From Parasponia andersonii (Eukaryota > Streptophyta > Magnoliopsida > Rosales > Cannabaceae): 64,000 bases of DNA. The DNA lies in contig JXTB01000495.1 of assembly GCA_002914805.1 (NCBI GenBank), forward strand, positions 152,108 to 216,107, given 5' to 3'. Below, one piece after another: positions 24,801 through 37,960 of this stretch (position 1 is its first letter; every line of letters begins with the position of its first letter). A program made the position numbers and the translations under genes. A model generated the notes under the pieces. It was not told where the DNA came from, ran no database searches, and saw nothing but the letters and a program-made list of their open reading frames with translations.

Positions 24801-25740
24801 TTGATAAATCCAATTTCGAGCAATTTTTCTACCTCTTTTTTCAGTGCGACGTACTGTTCTGGATTCATAGCTCTTCTTTTTTGCCGTATGGGTTTCTTTG
24901 TTAGATTTTTGTTAAGATGGTGGCATATGATATTCGGATCAATCCCAGCCATGTCCGAATGTTGCCATATGAAGACATCTAAGTTAGATTCCAAAAAAGC
25001 GACCAATGAAGCTGGCATAGGTTCTTGAAGCCTCGCTCCAATTTTTAAAATCTTGGAGGACCTGTCAAATAGTGAATCCTCCAAGTCTTCAATGGGTCCC
25101 ATTTTGACCTCTCCATCGATTTCTTGAGGGTCGAGGTCTTCGCTCATCATTTCGATTGACGTTTTGCCTGACGCTTCGACTGACTTTTCGACTGACGTTT
25201 CGCCTGATGCTTCTCTTTGGACCATCATCGTGTGAGGTGTCGCATCCTTTGCTACGAGCTTTATGGAGTTGTTATAACAAGTCCTCGCATCATATTGGTT
25301 GCCATGCACCTCGCCTACTCCTTGTTGAGTCGGGAATTTTATAGCGAGATGATAGATCCATGTTACTGCTAAAGTTCCCTCAGTGCTGGTCTTCCCAGTA
25401 TAGCATTAAATGCAGAGGGGCAATCTACGACCAAGAACTAGGTCATTACCGTTGAAACCTTAGGGTAGGTTCCAACGTTGACCATTAACTCGATCACGCC
25501 CATAGGCATTATGTTGTTACCAGTGAATCTATAGAGTGGAGTGATGACGGGCTTTAGGTTGCTTTCATTCAACCCCATCTTTTTAAAGGCATCGTAATAT
25601 AGGATGTCAACAGTACTTCCGTTATCGACCAATACTCGCCATAATTGCATGCTTCCACAATTGATCTTTATGACCAATGCATCATTATGTGGATAATGGA
25701 CTTCCCTCGTGTCTTGTTTTGTGAAGGTAATATCCATATT
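21850..25740 (-). mobile_element. pol region of the Tat element (protease to integrase)
   Basis: Protease with LVDNGSTVDIL (25438-25737). RT (about 24130-25240) with ACPKDSFPLPRIDHLVDAT, MPFGLINAGATYQRLVN and VYIDDMLVKSKK. RNase H (about 23700-24115). Archaeal-type RNase H (about 23160-23560), with LYIDGSSNENRAGAGLVL, NNEVEYEALI and EVYSDSQLVV. Integrase (about 21850-22970), with an H-H-C-C-type start (HEGICGNHSRGHALANKN ... YNKCQRFA), WGIDIIG and a later HPQANGQVEA segment. The order PR-RT-RH-aRH-INT fits Tat/Retand. Confidence 0.85.
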
Positions 25741-25827
25741 CGGTACTCGCTGAAGCTTTCGTAGTCATTGTTCGAGGTGCATCACATTGGTCAATGACTG
25801 CTGTCGAGCTTCTTGCACATACCTATC

Positions 25828-27743
25828 TTACGCTCTCTTCGAATCTCCTCCAACATGCGGTCCTACGAAAATAGTTCGTACCTCACGCTGAATTTCTGGA
25901 GGTCGCTGTCGGTTTTCTTCTCGCCTTTCATTATTCTGTGTAGAGTATTGCCGCAGCCGCCCTTCTTTAATCAATCTTTTGATCTCATCTTTCAGGGCAA
26001 AATAGTTATTGGTATCGTGTCCAATGTCATTGTGATATCGACAAAACTTATTGGGGTCGCGCCTCGCTCTTTCTCTTTTCATTGGTTCTAGTTGATGATA
26101 CCGCTCTTATTGGTTTGTGATAGCATAGATATGATCTATGGGTGCATTCAATTCTATATAATTATTGAACCTCATGGGAGCTCTTGGAATCTCCTGCTTT
26201 TTCTGTTTGGGCTGCTTCTCAGTCGATTGTTCACTACTCCTTTTGTTCGATTTCTTATTATTGTTGTTGTTGTTTGTTGTCGCATCTTTTGCAGTATCCT
26301 TTCCTCCTTCTTTTGTCGTCTTAAGGTTTTCTTGTGAAGATTCCACCCTTAAATGCCGACCAACTCTTCGATAGAAGTCTTCAAGGGTTCTGCATTCTCG
26401 CTCAAGTAAATCTTCCCAGAGTTTAGTTTCTAATCTCACCCCAGCCATCATTAGAGTTAAAACTCCTCCAACAGGTAGGTTGTTGACCTTTGCTAATTCT
26501 AAGATAAAGCGATTTAGGTAAGATCATAGAGTTTTCTCCGGACCTTGCTGAATAGCAGACAGACTGACTAGTGGAATAGTGAAATTCTTCGCAGCCTGGA
26601 ATTGCCTCAAGAATGTAGTCTGGATTGTTGCCAGGTTGAGATTGAGCAGGACTTGAATCCTCGGAACCACTTCTTTGGTGCTCCTGTGAGAGTTACAACA
26701 AAACACCTGCAACGTATGAGATCATCAATACGATGAAGTTCCATCAGGTCGCTGAAGTGATCCATATGGTCCTACGGATCAGTTTTCCCATCAAAAATAT
26801 TTATGGTGGGAAGTTTAAATCTTGCAGGTAAGGCGGCAGCTCGAACCTCCTCACTGAATGGTGATTGACGATACCCATCAGCGAGCTCATCGTCTCAACC
26901 AGCAAGTGCATCTAAAGCAATCCTCAGATTATGAACATCGACGTTCAGAGGGAGAACATTCTCTCTTACTGGTGGCAGGAGTGGCCTTTGATCATTGTCA
27001 CGATATAAGGCGGGTTGGTTTGGTAGGGTGTGCTGTGACCTTAGGGATTCCAATGAAACAGTACGACAAGATTGGCTTTGGTCATTGTGATACGATGTAG
27101 ATCGCTCCTGACTACGTCGCTGATCCAGATGTTGTCTCATGTTTGTAGGATTCTGTTGAGATTCCCTACTGATCCTTTCAAAGACACTCATCGATTAACA
27201 TTTTTGCTCGTATTCCAGATAATCATGATTGATGGTTGCTTTTTGAGAAGGTTGTCCACGATCATGATTAGTGCTCGAACTTTCAGTACCAGATACCAGA
27301 GGCAAGTCTACGACCTTACCTTTTCCCTTAGAGATGAAATCTCCTCGACACTTCTGCCGGGCTTTAGGTTGGTCGTGGTTCCCTATCTCCAGAATCTGAA
27401 TTCCTCTCTCAGGTTGTTGAGCAGGATGTTCTATGGGACGTTCGTGCTGTGGTGGAGTTAGCATCTGTCCCTCAGCAAGTCGTCGTAGAGAGTCATTAGT
27501 CTGACTTATAATTTGCTGAAGGTTCACCAGTGCTTCCTTCATCCGATCCTGTCTTTGGATAATATTTTCCAGTGTGGTCATGACAGGCTCATCCTGAGCA
27601 GGATCTGCCTGTGTAGTAGTGGTACTTTGGGAATGATTTTGGCTAGTTCTGGTATTTCTGGTAGTGTTTATAGTGTTTACCATTGTTGAAAGAAACAGAG
27701 TGGACAAAATTTTCTGCCAGAATAGCTCTCCTTCTAGCGCCAA
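25828..27743 (-). mobile_element. gag region of the Tat element
   Basis: The N-terminal part (27195-27743) is glutamine/threonine-rich with a coiled-coil-like stretch. The middle (26895-27191) is arginine/glutamine-rich. A capsid-like segment with FKLPTINIFDGK lies at about 26790-26830. The C-terminal part (26107-26451) has an asparagine run and is followed by a Tat-type zinc segment, CRYHNDIGHDTNNYFALKDE (about 25985-26045). Confidence 0.75.
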
Positions 27744-27744
27744 T

Positions 27745-28392
27745 TGTTGACAGAGATTTTGTCAACAATAAATTTAGAAAAATTGCAAGATGTGGCTTGT
27801 ATGTGAAAATGGTTAATTAACTAAAGCAAACAAATAGACAAGAATTTTATAGTGGTTCAGCCCCAAAAAAGATGAGCCTACGTCCACTGTTTTTCACTAT
27901 TTTCTGGAAAATTACAAGAACTCAAAATTACAATGTGTTGTCTGGAAAGAAAAAGCAAGAGTTTTAAAAGGTTTTTCCAAAAATTCCTCTAGAAGATCCC
28001 CTATCGAAATATTGAACTCCTTTTATATAGGTGAGGATAACTCAATATTTCCCAATTGTGAGAATAAATAACTGTATAATTGAGCAATATAATTTCAGTA
28101 ACAATATAACTGGATAATCACTTAAATGAGATGACTGGTCGATCTCTAAAGAGAAACTTTTGTTTCTCCTTTCTTTGTAGGTTACCCATTTGACGAAGCT
28201 GAGTCTAGTTTTCTTTTCATTCTGGTCGCACTTAACTCGTTCGAAGGAAGTCGCACTGACTTATACGGTGGAGGTCGCATGTAACTTTTTTGGAAGAGGT
28301 CACAATGACTTACTCATGCAACCTGACACACACTTGGTCAATTTTTTCCTTCATGGTATTGACTAATATACAGGATTTTAGACCGCACAACA
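27745..28392 (-). repeat. 5' LTR of the Tat element (648 bp)
   Basis: On the minus strand it starts TGTTGTGCGGTC and ends CTGTCAACA, followed at once by TTGGCGCTAG (primer site). It contains a TATA-type CCTATATAAAAGG box (about 28023-28035). It matches 54733-55428 over its full length except that it has one fewer copy of a ~48-bp internal repeat. Confidence 0.9.
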
Positions 28393-29089
28393 AAAATCAT
28401 AAAGAAAATAAGTTATTTTCAAGTCTTGAGTTATAGTGAGTCTCATCCTATTCTATTATCCCATGATTGCATTATTTATCTTAGTTTTTTCCTTTGGATT
28501 TTCAAATCTTGTCATTTGACTAAACAGACTTATGTTTTTGTTCTCAATTTTGACTTTCGTTTTATGATAATATTCTTCAAAGGGAAACCAAAAAAAAAAA
28601 AAAAACATAGTTGAAGACAGTAAAATAAGACATTGGAAAATTTCAAAAAACAAAATGAGACTAACATTATAATTCGGGAAAAAGTGAAAATAAATTGAAA
28701 AAAACAAAGTGGGGGCAACTTCTCTCTAGCATGAGAAAGAACTTTTTTTTTTTTTTTTGACTTTGAAAAAGGAGTATTTTGCCAAGAGATTTTTTCCCCC
28801 CCTCAAATCTACTTGAAATATTGTGTGCTTTAACACTGGAGATAGGATTCGGAAAATTCAATATCGAGATCAATACTTAATCAAATTAGTATATATTGGG
28901 TTTTTCATTTATTCTTAGAATAATATTTGTTTCACCTTATTCCCTGTCACAAAATCCCAGCGCATAAAATTATACTTTTTTTTAGTTCTGTTAGGCATGT
29001 ATAATAAAAAATTCAAATAGCCAGTTCACCTCCAAGAATCAAACAATTATATTCTGGCTTCATAAGCATTTAAAATCTTTTGTAACCTC
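28393..29089. other. Low-complexity intergenic DNA
   Basis: It has poly-A/T runs at about 28590-28606 and 28743-28760. The short minus-strand frames here are phenylalanine-rich low-complexity sequence with no motif. Confidence 0.6.
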
Positions 29090-30215
29090 GATCGTCCTTA
29101 ACTAGGGAAGCTAGGGGTTGTCATGCACGCAATACTATTGAAGTAATTTTCCATAAATGCTACCTTGAAGGAGAAGAGGCATTGGGGTAAAACTTAAGCA
29201 TCTCAATAAGGTCTGTACTAAAGAGACCAAGAAACATGGGTCGGAGGAGACCAAGAAACAAGAATAATAAATGGAGCTTTAATTTACTAGGTAGCAACTT
29301 AACGTCTAACTTAAGCCCTAGCTAGTTACAAGTAAGCAATCGAATTAGACCGTCTCCGATGCAATTGCCGTACTCAAAAACCCAGCTGATTGTGCATTCC
29401 CAAAATGATCCAAAGAACTAGAAGCAACTTTTTAAATTGCGTACTGAAGTTTTTTTTTAGAACCGACATGATCAAAACAAGGGCCAAGTCCAGAGGTAGT
29501 CAGACCCTAAACAAACTCTCAATGGAATATGAGAGAAAAAATTAAGGTAAAGGGACACTGCAAGAAAATGTGACCCCTAATCTCGGAAGTAGCCCTGCAT
29601 AATCGACGCATATAAGCCACAGAAATTTTCTGTAGCCATGAGAAAATATTCTGTAGCCAGTCTCCCGTATAAAACACACCAAGCCAAAAGAGAACAAGCT
29701 AGAGGAACAAACTTAATTAGTCCAAATTTTCTTTCCCCATGTCAAGATAGGACCTTTTGGCCGAAAAAACTCATATAGGCTTCCTTGCAATAAATAGCAC
29801 CAGAATTGAAATGGAGCCTTATATAAAAGCTCATCTTTAGTTCACGGCATTAACATAAGATTTCCGAATGTCTTTGATAATAGATGGGTGAGTCATACCG
29901 AAAGAATGAGACAGAATCCTTAACTGTCATGACAAACGTCCGGAATTAAAGACGCTAATCATGCCTACGACAGAATGGAATACCCATCTTATCAGCAATC
30001 ACATAGCCTAGTAAATTACTCTACTAAATTCAACACCTTGAATGTTCTCCAATTAACCAATGTACCTCTTCCAAAGGCAATGAATAGTGTAATTTAAGAG
30101 TCGGGAATTAGTAATAACCATAAGAAAGTTGCAAGATGCCCAACTCATGCAAATACCGAACTCAAAGAAAGGAGAAGACAAATCTGTCAACAGTCATTAA
30201 CTTCCAAGGAGGTTT
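29090..30215 (-). mobile_element. LINE (non-LTR retrotransposon) remnant, C-terminal ORF2 part
   Basis: On the minus strand, fragments in several frames read VFYTGDWLQ (about 29665-29690), VAYMRRLCRAT and GHIFLQCPF (about 29550-29580). The last is the 'HLFF.CPF' signature of the zinc-binding domain (zf-RVT) at the end of plant LINE reverse transcriptases. SGLGPCFDHVGSKK and DHFGNAQ follow, like the region leading to RNase H in these elements. It is truncated at both ends and heavily mutated, with stops and frameshifts throughout (for example right after the GHIFLQCPF block). No poly-A tail or target duplication could be assigned. Recognition is by eye. Confidence 0.55.
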
Positions 30216-30872
30216 GATGTTGATTTTAAAATGATTTTCACAACAAAAGATTAGTTCAGGAATATTCAAGAATTTTTTCAAAATAATTGACTGTACGAGT
30301 GCATAGTATTAATTCATATCAAATAGACATAAAGAAAATAGATCTAATACCTCTTGTAACCTATTGGCAGATCTTAGCTTTTTTGTCTTCTAAACTATAA
30401 TATTCTAATCTCAACCTCAAACACAACTAGATGATCGTGTAGGTGTTGTATACAAAATTCTAAAGGCCTTGTAATATTCTCAACACCATGTAATTTCTTC
30501 AACAAACAGGATTGCAAGAATTTATTTTACAAAGAATAGGAAGACTCTCTTCTTTTTCTTAGTAGGTTATAGAGACTTTGTAAAAAATAATACGTAATTA
30601 TGTTCTCTTAGAGTTTCGCCTTATATATATATATTTATTAAACTATTTAATAAATAATATATCAATCATATATATATATATATGAAAATCCTTTTTTAAT
30701 AAAGAAATTGTACATTTTTAGTTTTCAAAAATAAAGTTTATATACATATATGTTTAAATTAATTAATATATATATATATATATATCTAAATTAGTAAACT
30801 TTAGTCAGTTTTCCAATTTTTGTTTATCTAATTATTTGATAATTAGATATTTTTTAAATTCAAAATTTTAAC

Positions 30873-32945
30873 TGTCATAACCCAAAATCTAAGGCTATGA
30901 CTTTTAGTAATTTTATGTATATATAAAGATAAATAAAGAATTTGTAAAAATTTAGAAGAAACCAACTACTTAGATTTTTCATTTTAGTCCTCGAATCATT
31001 AGAAATTCTATATAAAATAGATTCCATCTTTAGATTAAATTATTAAGAAATATGCACCAATTAAAATTCAATAAAACATAGTTAAGTTACATGAAAACTT
31101 GGTTTGATAAAAACTTTAATGTTGATTAAAATGAAGTACCCAAATCTTGACTCGGAAAGTCCAAAAATTAATTTACAAGTTAATCGAAATTCCAAGTACT
31201 TAAAATTTTGAAAGTATACTCCTTGGGAATCATAGTATCCCATTTATATACCATATCCTCAAGTATTAATAAGTATATCCTCATACATTCACTTAGTAGG
31301 AATAGTAAACCTGGCTAAACAGTTAGACATCGAGAAAGAATAAGATAAAGAAAAGTACCAACCAAAAAGGAATATGACCACGTGCATAAACTAAGCGACT
31401 TGACTAGCCAGTAAGGTGACTAACTTGATTAAACAATAACCTGGAAGGGAGAAAAGTAGAAGGGGTAAGCTTGGAAGCTTAGTAGAGAAACTGTTACCTC
31501 ATTTAAAAACATTTTTTGGTGATAAAAAATCTCTGGATGGTTAGTTTAATCCAAAACACTTTTGCAAATCATATATGTATATTTATATAAAAGATCTCTA
31601 AAGTCGATAGTCCGTATGCACATACATATATATAGATATACAGAAAGCATGATATCTGAAACCCAATCAGTCTACAAACACATGACACAAATTCACCCAT
31701 ATTTATGAGTTCACCACCTCTCATCAATAGAAACTAGGGTGTTGGCATTATGTGTGCTATACAGCTTGCTTGACACATAGTCCATAACCGGAGGGGACAC
31801 TCATGTGTCATCAACCAAACTTGAAAGGGCAACAGCATTGTCTACGCTTGCCAAATAAGGAGGTAATTAGAAGAAATACTTTGTGTGGGTTCACGGACTC
31901 TAAAACATCAATGGGGTCACAGTGCCACATTGTAAAAACCCTATGATGATAACCTAGGCTTCATGTGTGATCCTATGATACGTGTACTCTAAACGGATGA
32001 GTAAAAGTAGTCATGCAGTAATTTAAGTTCAAATGATGCTTTGGTTTTTAATAAAATAGTTAATTAAATTTTATAAAAAAATGGGCAATATAACAGCCAT
32101 ATTTTAGCATATCCAAAAAGAACTTGCACTCAAAAAGTCCTAGAGCGATCCAATATACATAATACAATTCAATTCTATCACATATATCCCAAAATAATTT
32201 AAAAATCATATTTGTCGTCATGTGTTGCAGAAAATAAGTTTTATTTAAAAACGTTGAAAAACATAGGTAACTGAATTCCTACCTTACTAGAATAGCGATA
32301 CTATGCTGTTGGATCCTTGAGATGCTGATTAGAGGATCATTCGGAGGGTCGAGAACCAATTCCACACTCTCGATTGCTCACTTGGGAAAAACTAATTTCT
32401 CAACAGAGCTTCAAATTAATAAGAGGATCTCTCCATTGAATTCCTAATATCTAAAATAGGTAAGTTTGATATATGAATCGACCAATTAGGGTCTGAGTTA
32501 ACACTGGACCGGTGACACACAAAACTAAATAAATCTAAGCCGTTAGATATTGATTTTCGTGTAGGTCATCAAATATAGTCGATATATATATATATATTAA
32601 AATTCTCTAATTTTCGAGTACATTCCATAAATGACAACGAAAACACAATCTAACGATCAGATTAAAAGTCAAATTCAAGCTAAAAAATAGACAAAAATGG
32701 TAACTTTTAATCCGAATAAAATGGGATTGTGAAATATATACTTTGACAATCCTTGCAATAAAGTGAATTTAATGAGCCCAGTTTGAGGTCAAATAGTGGC
32801 CAAAATAGTCTCCAACCGCCATGAAACCACAACAGGGGCCTCTTGGGATGACGGTCATTTAACACTGACCAGCTGCGTGGGATAAAGACAGTGGGAAGAG
32901 GGAGCTATGGGTTGTCGTTGTTTCGGCAGTTTTTCGTCGAGAAGG

Positions 32946-32987
<42 letters not shown>

Positions 32988-33072
32988 TATGCATATATAT
33001 ATTAATTAAATTTTAAAAAAATAAAATTCTGTCAAATAACCATTTTGCCCTTTTAAAAAATGGGTTTTTATA
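30873..33072 (-). repeat. Solo LTR of the Tekay/Del-type family inside the copia 3' LTR
   Basis: On the plus strand it starts TGTCATAACCCAAAATCTAAGG and ends GGGTTTTTATA (the minus-strand start of the LTR). It shares the terminal blocks, the 'ttagtcctcgaatcattag' segment and the (GA)n position (32948-32983) with 59155-61749. The copia LTR sequence resumes on its right. I see no convincing target duplication. Confidence 0.78.
32948..32983. repeat. (GA)n microsatellite
   Basis: About 18 GA units inside the solo LTR. The homologous LTR at 59155-61749 has a (GA)n run in the same place (61572-61605). Confidence 0.95.
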
Positions 33073-34199
33073 TAAAAAATTAGGAAACTTATCCTCTATA
33101 AATTTAAATTAATTAATTTATTAATTAATAATTATTATTAATTATTATAGATAAATAATTTATCTAGACAAAGTGTGTAACAATAAAAATAATATAATAT
33201 CTAGTACAGTATTTGTAAGAGATAGAATTAGGGACCTATGGACCTGTAATTCAAACTCTAATAAATTATAACAATTACTTAAACTTTTCAACTCATTTGT
33301 CTAATTTATTAATTCTATTATTACTCTACTAAAATTTTGAAATTGTACTCTTAAAGTTATAGAATTAATTTACTCTAAAAACAAGGAGTAATCCATCGTT
33401 TAGTTATTAGTTCAATTCTCCATAGATAATTCATAATTAGAGTTAGGTTATGTTCCGTATATTTCTCCAATTATATTTCTATTCTTGTGTACCCTTGATT
33501 CTCCAATGAACAATTAATTTATAAATCTATTATAAATTGAGTACTCAAACTGTTCAAGTCTTGAATTAATACATAAAGGAATCATCATTCTAGCTGCCTA
33601 ATGGAAGGAATGGATTCTATATCTATAACCTATGTACTCAGCTACTTATCTCATCATGCCCCTAAGATACAAGTATTTTAATTTGTTTTGGAAATAAACA
33701 TTTAACAAGTATATTAAATAACAGAATATTATAAATAGCAGTTTATAACTACTCAGGAATAAGATTGATTTATGTATGATCATCTAGTGATACTATTTGA
33801 ACTCTCAATGGTTAATAGAATTTATGTGAGATTCAAATAATATCTAGTCTAGTCCTATATAATCGAATTATATAAAATACCTCTATTGTAATATCAACAC
33901 ATCAATAGTCCAGATAAGATTATTATATTCTCAATGTTAATGGACTGTACTAATAATATTTAATTAAAGATCCCATACTTTAATTAATTATTATAGATTA
34001 TATTTAGTTTGTTATCCATAAATTTGATCCTGATATATATAATACTCATATACTAAATTTGTGGTCACATTAATAAACTAGAGATTTTCAGATATTTAAA
34101 GATATGCAAATTATACAAAAATTTAAATAAAAAAATATTATTTTATTAATTCAGCAAATATCCAAAATATACAGGTTTTTAGGACATAAACTCTAATAA

Positions 34200-37100
34200 T
34201 CTCCCACTTACACTAAAACAAGTGAGACATGTCTCTCAATCCTAAATACTCCAAGTGACTTTCAAAAGTCTTCGCTGGAAGCGTCTTTGTAAAAGGATCA
34301 GCAATGTTATTTTCGGATACTATCTTCATAACTATCACATCTCCTTGATGTACTATTTCTCTGTATGCTTTCTTCTCTTATAAGTTCTTAGTTCTTTTAA
34401 ATTCGCCAATGCTTTACTATTGTCGTAGTATAAAGTTAATAGCTTATCCATATTTGGAATAGCTTTCAAATCAATAAAGAACTTTTTGAGTTAAACTACT
34501 TCTTTAGTTGCTTCATAAGCTGTATATATTCTGCTTCCATAGTAGAATTTATAGTGCTGGATTATGTAACACTTTTCTAGACAATAGATCTACCATCAGG
34601 AGTGAACACTGACCTAGACGTCGACTTTTGAGTATCTTTATCTGATTGAATATCAAAATCAATGTAACCAAAAGGGATGAAGTCCTGACTTGAATAAACT
34701 AGCACATAATTTCTTGGTTTCCTAAGATACTTGAGAATGTATTTTACTGTAACTTAGTGATTTAATCTTAGATTTGATTGAAAATTTCTGACTATCCCTA
34801 CTACGTAGTATATGTCAGGTTTAGTATACAACATGACATACATAAAGTTGCCAACTGTAGATGCATAAAGTACCTGTCTCATATTCTCTTTCTCTTGAGG
34901 TGTCTTAGGATATTGCTCTTTGAAAATGATAACTTCATGTCAAGAAAGTAATCATCTTGTTTTGGAGTTTGCATCGAAAAATGAATGAGTACCATATCAA
35001 TATAAGATGCTTAAGATAGTGCCAAAAGTCAGTTTTTGCGATCCTGAATAATCTGGATCACAAGCATATAACTTGTTTCTCCTAAATCTTTCATTTGGAA
35101 TTGCTCAACTAGCTATTTCTTTATAATAGATAATATTTCAACGTCATTCTCTATAAGCAAAATATCATCTATATAAAGAAAAAGACCAGTTTCTTATCTT
35201 TGTTATATTTGTATATGCAAGGTTTCTCAATATTTTGATCGAAACTATAAGACTTGTTCATCTTATCAAATCTTAGATTCTATGATCTTGAAGCTTATTT
35301 AAGTTTATAAATGGACCTAAGTAGCTTGCAAACTTTATGACTGCACTATATAGATGCTTTCTTTAAGATAGCCATTCAAGAAAACTATCTTGATATCCAT
35401 TTGCTATATTTTATAGTCTAAATATACAACAAGAGATGAGAGGATACATATGGATTTAAATATGGCTATTGATGAGAAAATTCCTTCATAATCAACTCCC
35501 TTTTTTGGGTATAACCCTTTGTCACTAACCTAGTTTTAAATATTTCAACTTTTCCACCTGTACTTCTTTCTTTTTTATAGATCTATTTACATCTAATGGG
35601 CCTGATATCTTCAGGTAGATCTACAAGTTTCTGAATAGAATTGGAATACATAGATTTTATTTCTTGGTTAATAGCCTCTTGCCATTTTTCCTTATCAGGA
35701 TTTTTTATTGCATGCTTATATGTCAATTAGTTATCTTGGCTACTATTGGGAATAGCAACATGTGCTTCTCTAACTTCCCTGTAGTGAGTATATGGTCTAA
35801 TAACCCTCTCACTACGTCGAGTTTCTGAGGTATTCTGATATAGAATAGTGATCTCATAATTTTATCATTCAACAACTTTTGCTAGTTATGGTCTGATCTG
35901 ATCAGAAAGTAATTTCTCGAGTACAACTTTACTTCGAGATTTGAAATTTGTCATATAGTTATTTTCAAGAAAAGTGGAATATATAGATACAAATACATTT
36001 TTCTCTCGAGGACTATAAAGCAAACCTCCTCTTATGCCTTTTGGATAACTACAGATAAACAAATCTCTGTGTATGGTTCTAGCTTTCCAGTCTTTCCTTT
36101 CAGTATATGTTCTGAGTACTCCCATATACGGATGTGATGTAAATTAGGTTTACACCCATTCCACAACTCTAAAGGTGTTTTTTGGATAGACTTTTAGAAT
36201 ATACTACATTCAAATTATAAACAGTGGTTTGTAGTGCATAGGCTCAAAATGAGAGTGGTAGGGAAGAGTAGCTCATCATTAATCTAACCATATCAAGTAA
36301 TGTTCAGTTTTTTCTTTTGCAATATCATTATGTTGTGGTGTTCTAGGTACCGTGAGTTGAAATAGGATGTCATTTTCTTGTAAGTGATCTTTGAATTCAT
36401 TATCAAGATATTCATATCCTCGATCTGATCAAAGAGTTTTTAATAACTTCCAAGTTGCTTTTCAGCTTCTGTTATGAATTCTTTGCACTTTTCAAAGGTT
36501 TCATATTTTCTTTGCATTAAGTACACATATCCATATCGTAAATAATCGTCAATAAATATGACAAAGCATTCATAACTGCCTCTTTTTTTTACATTTAATA
36601 GACTATATACATAGCTATACACAAGCTCAAGGGGTTCTTTGGCCCTTTCATCCTTTGCTAAGAAAGATCTCTTAGTCATTTTTCCTTCTAGACAAGATTC
36701 ATAAACTGGTAGAGTACCAATTTTTAGCTCTCTTAAAGGACTATCCTTTACAAGTTTATTTATCCTATTTAGATTGATATGCTCTAACTTAAGGTGCTAA
36801 AAATATGTATCATCGTCATGAGAAATTTTTTATTTTTTAGGTTTGGGATGTTCTACTTTAAACATTTCGGTATTAAGCAGTGATTATTCGTCCGACCTTA
36901 ACATGTAAAGTCTATTATCCATTTTTGTAGAAAAAATATTTAAACCATTTCTAGAAATAAGAATCTCATTATTAAGAAGCGAAATACCAAATATTTGTTT
37001 AAAAAATCTTGAAATAGAAATCAAATTCCTACGAAAACCAAGAATGAAATAAACATTGTTCAATAACAAAAATCTATTCCTAAAATGAAGACGGATGACT

Positions 37101-37960
37101 CTTACTGATTTTGTTAAAACTTTAGCTCTATTGCCCGCTCTCATTGTACATTCTCTATCAGCAAGCTCCTTTGAAGAATTAAGTTTCTGAAAAGAAGAAT
37201 AAATATGATTAATGGCTCTTGAATTGACTATCGAGTCAAATAAATATTTTTCCACTAAACAAGCATCTAGAACAAGTAAATTATATTTACTTTTCTTCTT
37301 CTCTTTCAATTCAAAGAGATACTTGTTACAGTTTCTCTTCCAATATCCTTCAACTCTGCAGTGAAAACATTTTCTCTTAGGTTTATTGTTCTTAGAGTTG
37401 TTCTTCTTGGTACTTGTGTTGTCTTTCTTGCTCTTTTAAGCTTAGAACCAGAGACACCCTTACTCTTCCTCTTCTTGTTTTTGTTAGAGGTAGAGAGATT
37501 TTCTTCTGCAATATTTGCTTCAGCAACAGTTGTTAAGCCATCTTAATTCTTATCTTTCGATATCGATTCGAAGGTTTGTAGTTCGTTGAGTAGCTGAGTC
37601 ATCATATAATTCAATTTGTTCATAATATAGTTACTCTTGAACTGAAGAAAATTACGTGAGAGTGATTCTAGAATCATACCTACTTGAGTGCGGTCATTGA
37701 TCGTAGCCCCATGAACTTCAATTTCTCTAAAGTAATTGATCATATTCAAAACATAATCTCTCACTAGAGTTCCTCTCTTTATCTTTGTATTTATAGCTTT
37801 TTAAATGACATCATGATGAGATTGATCTGATTGTTGTCCAAACATGTGCTGAAAGGACTCCATTATCTCATGAGCAGTCTCCATCTTTTTGATCTTACCT
37901 CTAGTCATGTCGGCCATTGCTCCTAACATGTATCCTCATGAGTGTAACCCATTATTTTAG
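34200..37960 (-). mobile_element. gag-pol region of the copia element
   Basis: Gag at about 37543-37960 (MLGAMADMTRGKIKKMETAH, then MNKLNYMMTQLLNELQTFES). Protease at about 36884-37309 (start of the SIVNSRAINHIYSSFQ segment, later RNLISISRFFKQIFGIS). Integrase at about 36440-36880 (SYECFVIFIDDYLRYGYVYL). RT with FIYIDDILL at about 35160-35185 and adjacent blocks down to RNase H near 34300. The order protease-integrase-RT is diagnostic of Ty1/copia. Confidence 0.8.

Larger units (their letters stand above)
19015..28392 (-). mobile_element. Tat/Retand-lineage Ty3/gypsy element, 5' LTR through pol plus antisense gene
   Basis: Reading on the minus strand: 5' LTR (28392 to 27745), primer site TTGGCGCTAGAAGGAG just after it (27729-27744), gag (27743 to about 25830), protease, RT, RNase H, a second archaeal-type RNase H and integrase (to about 21850). 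After these comes a region whose plus strand carries an additional gene (19015-21170). Two RNase H domains and an antisense gene are known marks of the Tat group. The 3' region and 3' LTR are found at 53.8-55.43 kb in the opposite orientation. The LTRs differ at 5 of the first 70 bases by eye, so it is younger than the chromovirus. It is broken, with a moderate number of breaks, although long frames remain. Confidence 0.85.

Noticed and set aside
32948-32983. (GA)n run as a possible regulatory GAGA site
   Set aside because: It is a simple repeat shared by position with another copy of the same LTR; no gene is nearby.
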